Of a stretch of 64,000 nucleotides of DNA, positions 56,764-64,000 are shown piece by piece. Position 1 is the stretch's first letter, and every line of letters begins with the position of its first letter. The position numbers and the translations under genes are program-made. Under the pieces are notes generated by a model. The model was not told the origin of the DNA and did not search any database. It saw only the letters and a program-made list of their open reading frames with translations. The stretch lies in assembly GCF_000013865.1 (NCBI RefSeq), contig NC_007948.1, positions 744,001 to 808,000 of the forward strand. Direction: 5' to 3'. The stretch comes from Polaromonas sp. JS666. Lineage in GTDB: Bacteria > Pseudomonadota > Gammaproteobacteria > Burkholderiales > Burkholderiaceae_C.

Positions 56764-57114
56764 ATGACGGACCTTGAATACCAGGACCTGGCCGAGAGCG
56801 CGCTCACGGCAATAGAGACTGCCTGCGACCGGATCAATGATGAAACCGACGCTGACATTGACAACCAGCGTACCGGCGGCATGATCACGCTGACATTTTC
56901 AAACCGCAGCCAGATCATCATCAACCTGCAAAAACCGCTGCAGGAAATATGGATGGCCGCCAAGGCGGGTGGTTTCCATTACAAGTTCCGTGGCAATCAA
57001 TGGCTGGACACCAAGGATTCCAGCGAGTTCTTCACCGGTTTGTCACGTTACGCCAGCGAGCAGGCGGGTCAGCCGCTGGTGTTCAATGCACCTGTTCCGG
57101 TGACCGGCAAGTAG
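56764..57114 (+). CDS. cyaY: Iron donor protein CyaY (bacterial frataxin)
   Basis: A 116-residue frataxin-fold protein. The acidic first helix ([20 protein letters not shown]) gives the Fe-binding ridge; [27 protein letters not shown] is the beta-sheet core, and the C-terminal part [11 protein letters not shown] is typical. It regulates iron delivery in iron-sulfur cluster assembly. Start ATG 56764; divergent from lptM and convergent with mrcA. Confidence 0.93.
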   Translation: MTDLEYQDLAESALTAIETACDRINDETDADIDNQRTGGMITLTFSNRSQIIINLQKPLQEIWMAAKAGGFHYKFRGNQWLDTKDSSEFFTGLSRYASEQAGQPLVFNAPVPVTGK

Positions 57115-57193
57115 GCCTTCGGGTAGCGAGGAAGGTCGAATCCGCGCCGGTGCCGGCAGCGGGAGTCAACTGTGACGCCGCAATTTTTGTCCG

Positions 57194-59608
57194 TCAGTTC
57201 TTGAACAGATCCAGAATCCGTTTCTTTTCGTCAGAGGGTGGCAAGACCTGAATCGGGCCGCCCGGCGTGCCCGGGGCGGGCAGTTGGCCGGCGTTGACCG
57301 CTGCCGGATCCTGCGTTCCCACGCTGCTCACCCCCGAGCCCCTGGCGTACTCGTTGTAGTACCACTCGCCATTGACATTCACCACGCCTTCGGGCGCCGG
57401 GTATTCGGTGACCGGCACGCCTTTCAGGGCGTATTCCATGAAGTTGATCCAGATCGGCAGGCTCAGGCCGCCGCCGGTTTCCCGATCGCCAAGCTTTTTG
57501 GGCGTGTCGTAACCCATCCAGACGGCTGCCGCCAGGGTGGGCTGGAAGCCGACGAACCAGGTATCGATCGAGTCATTGGTGGTACCGGTTTTACCGAAGA
57601 GGTCGGGGCGCTTGAGGGTCGCCTGCGCTCTGGCGGCTGTGCCTGAGCGCGCCACTTCCTGCAACAGGCTGTCCATGATGAAGGCGTTGCGGGCATCGAT
57701 GGCCCTGGCGGACTCATCCAGGACGGGCGGTGTGGTTTCGAGCAGCACCTTGCCGCGCTGGTCGGTGATCTTGGTCACCAGGTAGGGGTTGACGCGGTAG
57801 CCGCCATTGGCAAACACCGAATAAGCCGTGGCCATTTGCATGGGCGTGACGGAGCCGGCGCCCAGTGCCATGGTCAGGTACGCCGGATGTTTTTCAGCTT
57901 CAAAGCCGAAGTGGGTGATCCAGTCCTGTGCATACTGCGCGCCCACCGACTGCAGAATGCGGATGGAAATCATGTTTTTTGATTTTTTCAGGCCGGTCCG
58001 TAAATTCATGGGCCCCTCGAAGGTGCCGTCATAGTTCTTGGGCTCCCATGGCTGGCCGCCGGTCACGCCGGCGTCAAAAAACAGGGGCGCGTCGTTGACC
58101 ACGGTGGCCGGCGTGAAGCCTTTTTCCAGGGCAGCCGAATAGATGAAGGGCTTGAAGCTGGAGCCCGGTTGCCGCCAGGCCTGGGTCACATGGTTGAACT
58201 TGTTCTTCTCAAAATCAAACCCGCCCACCAGCGCGCGAATGGAGCCATCACGCGGGTCCAGCGCCACAAAAGCCCCTTCGACCTCAGGCAGCTGGGTGAT
58301 CTCCCAGGTGTTTTTTGGCGTTTTGGCCACCCGGATCAGGGCGCCACGGCGAATTTTGATGCTGGGGCCCGCCTTGTCGGCCAGGCCGGATTGCGCCGGC
58401 CGAAGCCCTTCGCCGGTGATTTCAACCGTCTCGCTGTTCTGGCGCATCGCGAGAATCCGCTTGGGAGTGGCTTCCAGCACCACCGCCGACATCACGTCGC
58501 CGTTGTCGGGGTTGTCGGTCAGTGCGTCGTCAATCGCATCTTCCGTCTCCTGCGGGTTGGCCGGAAGGTCGATGAACTTCTCAGGACCGCGGTAAATTTG
58601 CCGGCGCTCGTAGTCCATGATGCCCTTGCGCAAGGCCTTGTAAGCTACTGTCTGGTCGGCGGCGCGCAAGGTGGTGTAGACATTGAGGCCGCGTGTATAG
58701 GTTTCGTCGCCATACTGGTTATGGACCAGCTGGCGTACGGTTTCAGCGACATATTCGGCATGCACCCGGCCGTTATCGCGCCCGACCCTGACCTGGAGCT
58801 CTTCCTCTTTGGCTGCCTTGGCCTGCTCTGCCGTGATGAAGCCGTTCTCCTGCATGCGCTCAATGATGTAGAGCTGGCGGGCTTTCGCGCGCTTGGGGTT
58901 GACGATCGGGTTGTACGCCGAGGGCGCTTTGGGCAGGCCGGCCAGCATGGCGGCTTCGGCGATCGAGATGTTTTTGAGGGGCTTGCCAAAGTAGGCCTCC
59001 GAAGCCGCGGCAAAGCCGTAGGCCCGGTTTCCCAGAAAAATCTGGTTCATGTAGATTTCGAGGATCTGATCCTTGGTCAGCAGGTGCTCCAGCTTGAACG
59101 TCAGCAGGATTTCATAAATCTTGCGCGTATAGCTCTTTTCGGCAGACAGGTACACATTGCGGGCCACCTGCATGGTGATGGTGGAGGCGCCCTGGCTTTT
59201 TGCACGGCCCACATTGGCAAAGCCGGCGCGGATCACACCAAGATAGTCCACGCCGCCATGCGAAAAAAAGCGGGCATCTTCGATCGCCAGCACGGCGTCC
59301 TTCATGACCTGGGGGATGTCTTTGATGGGCGTGAGGTTGCGGCGTTCTTCGCCAAACTCGCCAATCACCACGCCATCTGCGGAATACACACGCAGCGGCA
59401 ACTTGGGCCGGTAGTCCAGCAAATCCGAGATGTCCGGCAGGTTGGGGTAGGCCACCGACAGGGCGACGGCTACAAACAGAAGGATGCCGACCACCCCCGC
59501 GACTGCCAGCCCGGCGCCCCACAAAACCAGCTTGATCAGCCAGCGTTGCCAGGAGGGCTGCATCACCGCGTGGGAGTTTGAGTTCGAAGAGGAGGGCTTG
59601 GAGGACAT
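57194..59608 (-). CDS. mrcA: Penicillin-binding protein 1A (bifunctional)
   Basis: An 804-residue class A PBP. A short cytoplasmic tail and one membrane helix (about residues 25-50) precede the GT51 glycosyltransferase domain with EDARFFSHGGVDYLG and the RKIYEILLTFKLEHLLTKDQILEIYMNQ region. The transpeptidase domain has SSFK (GSSFKPFIYSAALE), SKN (KKSKNMIS) and KTGTT, so both activities should be present. A TATAAT -10 (59635-59640 on the minus strand) lies ~27 bp upstream of the ATG. Divergent from the pil operon, as is usual. Confidence 0.96.
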   Translation of the reverse strand: MSSKPSSSNSNSHAVMQPSWQRWLIKLVLWGAGLAVAGVVGILLFVAVALSVAYPNLPDISDLLDYRPKLPLRVYSADGVVIGEFGEERRNLTPIKDIPQVMKDAVLAIEDARFFSHGGVDYLGVIRAGFANVGRAKSQGASTITMQVARNVYLSAEKSYTRKIYEILLTFKLEHLLTKDQILEIYMNQIFLGNRAYGFAAASEAYFGKPLKNISIAEAAMLAGLPKAPSAYNPIVNPKRAKARQLYIIERMQENGFITAEQAKAAKEEELQVRVGRDNGRVHAEYVAETVRQLVHNQYGDETYTRGLNVYTTLRAADQTVAYKALRKGIMDYERRQIYRGPEKFIDLPANPQETEDAIDDALTDNPDNGDVMSAVVLEATPKRILAMRQNSETVEITGEGLRPAQSGLADKAGPSIKIRRGALIRVAKTPKNTWEITQLPEVEGAFVALDPRDGSIRALVGGFDFEKNKFNHVTQAWRQPGSSFKPFIYSAALEKGFTPATVVNDAPLFFDAGVTGGQPWEPKNYDGTFEGPMNLRTGLKKSKNMISIRILQSVGAQYAQDWITHFGFEAEKHPAYLTMALGAGSVTPMQMATAYSVFANGGYRVNPYLVTKITDQRGKVLLETTPPVLDESARAIDARNAFIMDSLLQEVARSGTAARAQATLKRPDLFGKTGTTNDSIDTWFVGFQPTLAAAVWMGYDTPKKLGDRETGGGLSLPIWINFMEYALKGVPVTEYPAPEGVVNVNGEWYYNEYARGSGVSSVGTQDPAAVNAGQLPAPGTPGGPIQVLPPSDEKKRILDLFKN

Positions 59609-59876
59609 GTAGGCAATCGTAAAGTCGCGAAGCTATTATAAAAATCCCTGAAACACGTACCTGTCCGGCGCTGCTCAGAACGCCGTACTTTTACGTTTGC
59701 AGACATTGCTTCGCTGCAGTTGCTGTCGGTGCGGTCTGTCAAAACCGTCTGCTTTTGACAACGCTCTGGGTGTCTGAAATGAGAAAAATCCTTACAGCAC
59801 AAAGAGCTTACTGCTACTATTCAAGTGATTTCTTAAGTATGCAGGGCTACATATTAGCCGTCATTTGGGGACCGCC

Positions 59877-60956
59877 TTGATCTCTTTGGGATCGTTATTC
59901 AACAGTCAGGAGCCCGCTCTGCTGGGCCTCGATATCAGTTCGTCCAGCGTCAAGCTGGTGGAGTTGAGCCGTGACAAGGCGGGCAACCTGGTGCTTGACC
60001 GCTGTGCGATAGAGCCGCTGGAGCGCGGCTGGATCACTGATGGCAATGTCGAGAAATTCGACGAAGTTGCCGAGGCGGTGCGCCGGCTGGTCAAAAAGAG
60101 CGGAACGCGCACCAAAAACGTGGCCATGGCACTCCCTGCCTCGGCGGTGATTACCAAGAAGATCATCCTGCCGGGCGGCCTGAGCGATTCCGAACTTGAG
60201 CTTCAGGTCGAAACCGAAGCCAATCAGTACATACCCTTTTCGCTCGATGAGGTCAGCCTGGATTTCTGCGTGGTGGGGCCCAGCGCCACTTCGAGTGGCG
60301 ACGTCGAGGTCCTGATTGCCGCTTCGCGCAAGGAAAAAGTGCAGGATCGGCAGGGGCTGGCTGAGGCCGCCGGGCTGAAACCCATTGTGATCGATGTCGA
60401 GTCTTACGCCTCGCGGCTGGCGACCGCGCGGCTGATCGAGAGTCTGCCCAACAAGGGGGTGGATACGCTGGTTGCCCTGTTTGAAGTGGGCGCCTTGACC
60501 ACCAGCATGCAGGTCATCAAGAACGATGAGGTGCTGTACGAGCGCGACCAGGCCTTTGGCGGCGCGCAACTCACTCAGCTGATTGTTCGTCAATACGGTT
60601 TTTCGTCCGAAGAGGCGGAGAGTAAAAAGCGCAGCGGCGACCTGCCGGAAGATTACGAATCGGGTGTCCTGAAACCTTTTGTCGAGAGCATGGCCCAGGA
60701 AATCGGCCGGGCACTCCAGTTCTTCTTCACCAGCACGCCCCATAACAAAGTCGATTACGTGATGCTGGCGGGCGGCTCATCCGCATTGCCTGGGCTCAAT
60801 GATGCCGTCACGCAGCAGACTTCCTTTGCCTGCCTGCTGGCCAATCCCTTTGAAGGCATGGAGTTGGGTAGCGATGTCCGGGAAAAGAAAATGCGGCGTG
60901 AAGCGTCATCTTATTTGACGTCTTGCGGCTTGGCCTTGCGGAGGTTTGTGCAGTGA
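59877..60956 (+). CDS. pilM: Type IV pilus assembly protein PilM
   Basis: A 359-residue actin-like cytoplasmic protein that links the inner-membrane PilN/O complex to the pilus machine. Phosphate-1 motif LGLDISSSSVKLVEL near the N-terminus; KIILPGGLSDSELELQVETEA and the C-terminal LAGGSSALPGLND (adenosine motif) are typical. I use the TTG at 59877 (ISLGSLF) with GGGG six bases upstream; a further TTG at 59865 is possible. First gene of pilMNOPQ; its stop overlaps the pilN start. Confidence 0.94.
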   Translation: MISLGSLFNSQEPALLGLDISSSSVKLVELSRDKAGNLVLDRCAIEPLERGWITDGNVEKFDEVAEAVRRLVKKSGTRTKNVAMALPASAVITKKIILPGGLSDSELELQVETEANQYIPFSLDEVSLDFCVVGPSATSSGDVEVLIAASRKEKVQDRQGLAEAAGLKPIVIDVESYASRLATARLIESLPNKGVDTLVALFEVGALTTSMQVIKNDEVLYERDQAFGGAQLTQLIVRQYGFSSEEAESKKRSGDLPEDYESGVLKPFVESMAQEIGRALQFFFTSTPHNKVDYVMLAGGSSALPGLNDAVTQQTSFACLLANPFEGMELGSDVREKKMRREASSYLTSCGLALRRFVQ

Positions 60957-61636
60957 TTCTGATCAATCTGCTCCCGCACCGGGAGGCTGCGCGCAAACGC
61001 AGGCGCGAGGTGTTTTATGCGACCTTGGGCGTTGCCGCGCTGGCGGGTGTGCTGATTTCCGGCGCTGTGTACACCTGGTATCTGGCTCAAATTGAAAGTC
61101 AGCAGACAAAAAACAACTTTCTGAAAACGGAAATCACCCGTCTTGAAGGTCAGATCAAGGAGATCGCAACCTTGCAGGCGGAGATCGCCGCGCTGAGGGC
61201 TCGCCAGAATGCAGTGGAAGATTTGCAGGGAAACCGCAACCTGCCGGTTTACCTGCTCAGTGAATTGGTCAAGCAATTGCCTGATGGCGTCTATATCAAC
61301 AGCATGAAGCAGGACAACCAGACCGTCCTGATCATCGGTGTTGCGCAATCCAACGAGCGGGTTTCCGAACTGTTGCGCAATCTGGCCAACAACAGCCCCT
61401 GGTTGACCAAGCCGGAACTCGTGGAAATCACCGCCGGCTCGGTCACGCTGAGCCAGCGTGACCAGCGGCGGGTAGCCAACTTCTCCATGCGCGTGGGGCT
61501 CAAACGGGCCAGTGATCCGAAAGCTGCAAGTTCTGCGGCCTCAAGTTCAGTAGCTGGGCCTGCGCTTCCTGCGGCGTCTTCTGCCGTAGCCAAGCCAGCT
61601 CCCGTCGCCTCGGCGTCGGCAGCGGCCAAGATATGA
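60953..61636 (+). CDS. pilN: Type IV pilus assembly protein PilN
   Basis: A 227-residue bitopic inner-membrane protein. The N-terminal LINLLPHREAARKRRRE is the PilM-binding motif, one membrane helix at about 22-45 is followed by a coiled coil and a ferredoxin-like periplasmic domain (LPDGVYINSMKQDNQTVLI). The C-terminal ~40 residues are Ala/Ser/Pro-rich. Start GTG 60953 with GGAGG eight bases upstream and a 4-bp overlap with pilM. Confidence 0.92.
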   Translation: MILINLLPHREAARKRRREVFYATLGVAALAGVLISGAVYTWYLAQIESQQTKNNFLKTEITRLEGQIKEIATLQAEIAALRARQNAVEDLQGNRNLPVYLLSELVKQLPDGVYINSMKQDNQTVLIIGVAQSNERVSELLRNLANNSPWLTKPELVEITAGSVTLSQRDQRRVANFSMRVGLKRASDPKAASSAASSSVAGPALPAASSAVAKPAPVASASAAAKI

Positions 61637-61661
61637 AGACCAAGGTTGAACGAGACTGATC

Positions 61662-62336
61662 ATGGCAAAAAAACCAAAATCTTCTGTCGATTTCGGCGGT
61701 ATTCAACGCAGCCTGAAAGCCCAGTTCAGCGGGCTGGATCCGAATGATCCAACCTCGTGGCCGGCTTTGCCGCGCTTCCTGCTATGCCTTGCCGTTACGG
61801 TGCTGGTGGTCGTTGCCATCTGGTTTTTAGGCTTGAACGCCTCTGACGAAGAGTTGACGGCGGAAAAAGCAAAAGAAGTTCAGCTCAGGGACGACTACAA
61901 GAAGAAGCTTGTGCAGGCCGTCAATCTGGAGGCCCTGAAGAAACAGCGTGAACAGGTCCAGCAATACGTGACGCAGCTTGAAAAGCAGCTGCCCAGCAAA
62001 GCTGAGATGGATGCCCTGCTGTCTGATATCAATCAGGCCGGACTGGGGCGCAGCCTGCAGTTTGAGTTGTTTCGCCCGGGTCAGGTGAGCGTCAGGGAGT
62101 ATTACGCGGAATTGCCGATTGCGGTGCGCGTGTCGGGGCGCTATCACGATCTTGGCGCGTTTGCGGCGGATATTGCCAATCTGTCCCGTATCGTCACCCT
62201 GAACAATCTGAGTATCCTGCCGGCCAAGGATGGCAATCTGACAATGGATACCACGGCCAAGACTTTCCGTTACCTCGACGGTGACGAGGTGGCCTTGCAG
62301 CGCAAGAGCGCTCCCGCCAAGGGGGCCAAGAAATGA
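61662..62336 (+). CDS. pilO: Type IV pilus assembly protein PilO
   Basis: A 224-residue partner of PilN. An N-terminal cytoplasmic ~45 residues, one membrane helix (about 46-65), a coiled coil (EELTAEKAKEVQLRDDYKKK) and a ferredoxin-like periplasmic domain (VREYYAELPIAVRVSGRYHDLG). ATG 61662 lies 25 bp after pilN; the stop overlaps pilP by 4 bp. Confidence 0.93.
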   Translation: MAKKPKSSVDFGGIQRSLKAQFSGLDPNDPTSWPALPRFLLCLAVTVLVVVAIWFLGLNASDEELTAEKAKEVQLRDDYKKKLVQAVNLEALKKQREQVQQYVTQLEKQLPSKAEMDALLSDINQAGLGRSLQFELFRPGQVSVREYYAELPIAVRVSGRYHDLGAFAADIANLSRIVTLNNLSILPAKDGNLTMDTTAKTFRYLDGDEVALQRKSAPAKGAKK

Positions 62337-62884
62337 GACTCAATCGCCCTGCATTGATCGTCAGTTTGACGCTGGTTTTTCTCGGAATGGCCGGTTGCAG
62401 TTCTTCCGAACAGGAAGAACTGCAGCAGTGGATGGTGGATCAGCGAAACGCAACCAAGCCCAAGGTTGATCCTTTGCCGGAGCCCACCAAGTTCACGCCG
62501 CAAGCCTATAACCAGGAAGGTTCAATAGAGCCTTTCAGCAACCAGAAACTGACACAGGCCTTGAAGCGCGAATCCAATCGGGGGACGGCCAACGCGGCCC
62601 TGGTAGCCCCTGAGCTAAGCCGGCGCAAAGAACCGCTGGAGTCGTCCCCTCTGGACGCCGTGGTCATGGTCGGCAGCCTGATCAAGGTCGGCTTGCCTGT
62701 GGCACTGGTGCGGGTCGACAACCTCATTTACCAAGTCCGTGCGGGTAACTATCTGGGCCAGAACTACGGCCGTATTACCAAGGTGACCGAAACAAGTATT
62801 GCCCTGCGGGAAATCGTGCAGGACGCGGCGGGCGAATGGATAGAGCGGCCAGCGACATTACAGTTATTAGAGGGATCAAAATGA
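62333..62884 (+). CDS. pilP: Type IV pilus lipoprotein PilP
   Basis: A 183-residue inner-membrane lipoprotein. The signal ends in the lipobox MAGC followed by SSSEQEE; a disordered ~60-residue linker leads to the beta-sandwich C-terminal domain (MVGSLIKVGLPVALVRVDN; VRAGNYLGQNYGRITKV). It connects the PilMNO platform to the PilQ secretin. Overlaps both neighbours by 4 bp. Confidence 0.93.
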   Translation: MRLNRPALIVSLTLVFLGMAGCSSSEQEELQQWMVDQRNATKPKVDPLPEPTKFTPQAYNQEGSIEPFSNQKLTQALKRESNRGTANAALVAPELSRRKEPLESSPLDAVVMVGSLIKVGLPVALVRVDNLIYQVRAGNYLGQNYGRITKVTETSIALREIVQDAAGEWIERPATLQLLEGSK

Positions 62885-64000
62885 ACAAGCAGACATTGGC
62901 ATCAAAGGCAGGGGCGATGCGAGGCGGCCTGCAACGTTTGCTTGGATGCGTGCTGCGTGGCGCTTCCCTGAGTGTGGCGCTGATGGCGGGCGCGCTGCCC
63001 TCCATGGCGCAGGCGCAAAATGCCATCCAGTCCCTTTCGGGCTCGGTGCAGGGCGGCGCGGAAGTGATCCGCATTGATCTGGCCGAACCACTTGCGGCCG
63101 TACCCACGGGCTTCAGTATCCAGGCGCCTGCGCGCATCGCGCTTGACTTCCCGGGTGTCAGCAATTCCATGGGACGCTCTGCGGTCGACCTCAACCTCGG
63201 AAATCTGCGCTCCGCGAACGTGGTGCAGGCGGGGGAGCGGACGCGGGTTGTGCTCAATCTGAAGGCGCCCACGGCCTACAAGGCCGAGATACAGGGCAAA
63301 TCCTTGCTGATCACCCTGGAGCCGGCGACTTTGGCCGCGCCCTCTGCGGCGGCGACGCCGGTGTTTGCCGAGAGCCGCAATCGCGACGTCCTGCCGCTCA
63401 AGGATATCGATTTCCGCCGTGGCGCGGACAGCGCGGGGCGCGTGGTTGTGGACCTTGCCAACAACCAGGTCGGCGTGGATATTCGCCAGCAGGGCCAGAC
63501 CCTGGTGGTCGAGTTCCTGAAAACGGCTCTGCCCGAGGGCTTGCGCCGTCGTCTGGATGTGGCTGATTTCGGCACACCGATCCAGACTGTCACCACGTTC
63601 CAGACCGGTGACAAAGTGCGAATGGTCGTGGAGCCCAGAGGCACATGGGAGCACAGTGCCTACCAAAGCGACAACCAGTTCGTGCTGGAAGTGCGTCCGC
63701 AGAAACTCGACCCCAACAAGCTCAGTCAGGGCCCTGGCTACACCGGTGAGAAGCTGTCCCTGAATTTCCAGAATATTGAACTCCGCTCGCTGCTGCAAGT
63801 TATTGCGGACTTCACCAACTTCAATATCGTTACCTCCGATACCGTGACAGGTTCCGTGACGCTACGCTTGAAAGACGTTCCCTGGGATCAGGCGCTGGAC
63901 ATTATTTTGCAGGCCAAGGGATTGGGCATGCGTAAAACGGGCAATGTCTTGCTGATCGCCCCCAAGGACGAGCTTGCAGCGAAGGACAAGCAGGACCACG
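62881..64000 (+). CDS. pilQ: Type IV pilus secretin PilQ, 3' truncated by the window edge
   Basis: The first 373 residues of the outer-membrane secretin of type IV pili. A signal sequence with a long basic N-region ends near PSMAQAQ; an AMIN domain follows (VIRIDLAEPLAAVPTGFSIQ ... LDFPGV) with a second one (LKDIDFRRGADSAGRVVVDL). The secretin N0/STN domain starts at about GEKLSLNFQNIELRSLLQVI. The reading frame runs off the window at 64000, so the barrel-forming secretin domain lies outside. ATG overlaps the pilP stop. Confidence 0.95.
   Translation, partial: MNKQTLASKAGAMRGGLQRLLGCVLRGASLSVALMAGALPSMAQAQNAIQSLSGSVQGGAEVIRIDLAEPLAAVPTGFSIQAPARIALDFPGVSNSMGRSAVDLNLGNLRSANVVQAGERTRVVLNLKAPTAYKAEIQGKSLLITLEPATLAAPSAAATPVFAESRNRDVLPLKDIDFRRGADSAGRVVVDLANNQVGVDIRQQGQTLVVEFLKTALPEGLRRRLDVADFGTPIQTVTTFQTGDKVRMVVEPRGTWEHSAYQSDNQFVLEVRPQKLDPNKLSQGPGYTGEKLSLNFQNIELRSLLQVIADFTNFNIVTSDTVTGSVTLRLKDVPWDQALDIILQAKGLGMRKTGNVLLIAPKDELAAKDKQDH

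Noticed and set aside
59755..59783. TTGACA followed 17 bp later by AATGAG as a pilM promoter
   Set aside because: The -10 matches poorly, so the promoter of the pil operon is left uncalled.

Overview
The window is GC-rich chromosomal DNA, apparently from a betaproteobacterium of the order Burkholderiales and most likely the family Comamonadaceae (Polaromonas/Rhodoferax-like). This is inferred from gene content: porins with the STVTLYG start and an IRHTF end, System II cytochrome c maturation, the lptM-lysA / cyaY / mrcA / pilMNOPQ neighbourhood, HexR-linked zwf/tal/pgi, and a GC-rich intergenic repeat of a kind I associate with this family. No rRNA, tRNA or CRISPR array was seen.

Layout. 1-1.7 kb: end of a heme-copper oxidase operon (two subunit III genes and a subunit IV gene). 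1.9-6.4 kb: RraA-family protein, patatin phospholipase, FAH-family enzyme, queC. 6-11 kb (minus): 5'-nucleotidase, YddA-type ABC exporter, MFS transporter with a fused ABM-like tail, and a stand-alone ABM protein. 11-16 kb (minus): ilvA, a cysteine-rich CWC protein, cobT, cobS and cobC. 16-21 kb: OsmC, coq7 and two divergent porins. 21-24.4 kb: DUF3047 lipoprotein, M20 amidohydrolase, hexR. 24.6-28.8 kb: zwf divergent from tal-pgi, with a HexR-like operator between them. 28.8-33.8 kb: accessory stretch with an IS481 element, a DUF805 protein, a GDSL autotransporter esterase and an IS3 element. 33.9-36 kb: groES-groEL under a perfect CIRCE operator. 36.5-41.8 kb: a tightly overlapping operon of acetate-CoA ligase, E1 alpha, E1 beta, E2 and an acyl carrier protein. 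42-46.7 kb: a CHASE3-like histidine kinase, metK (behind a SAM-II-like leader) and two LpxL/HtrB-type acyltransferases. 46.8-55 kb: epoxide-hydrolase-like protein, engB, cytochrome c4, resB-ccsB, msrPQ. 55-59.6 kb: lysA, lptM, cyaY, mrcA. 59.9-64 kb: pilMNOP and a truncated pilQ.

How the genes fit together. zwf, tal, pgi and hexR form a sugar-phosphate regulon. ilvA and metK each have a candidate cis-regulatory leader RNA. Cytochrome c4 sits directly before the ResB/CcsB heme-ligation proteins it probably needs. The acs-E1-E2-ACP operon is the most interesting metabolic unit: a pyruvate-dehydrogenase-like complex without its own E3, joined to an acetate-activating enzyme and a dedicated carrier protein.

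Repeats and mobile DNA. Five copies of a ~93-bp GC-rich repeat lie at gene edges, three of them starting directly behind a stop codon. Two copies of a GGGAGAGGG palindrome both lie between convergent genes. The IS481 element duplicated a 6-bp target that contains the pgi stop codon, so pgi is intact. The IS3 element has a textbook A6G frameshift site and landed beside the groESL terminator.
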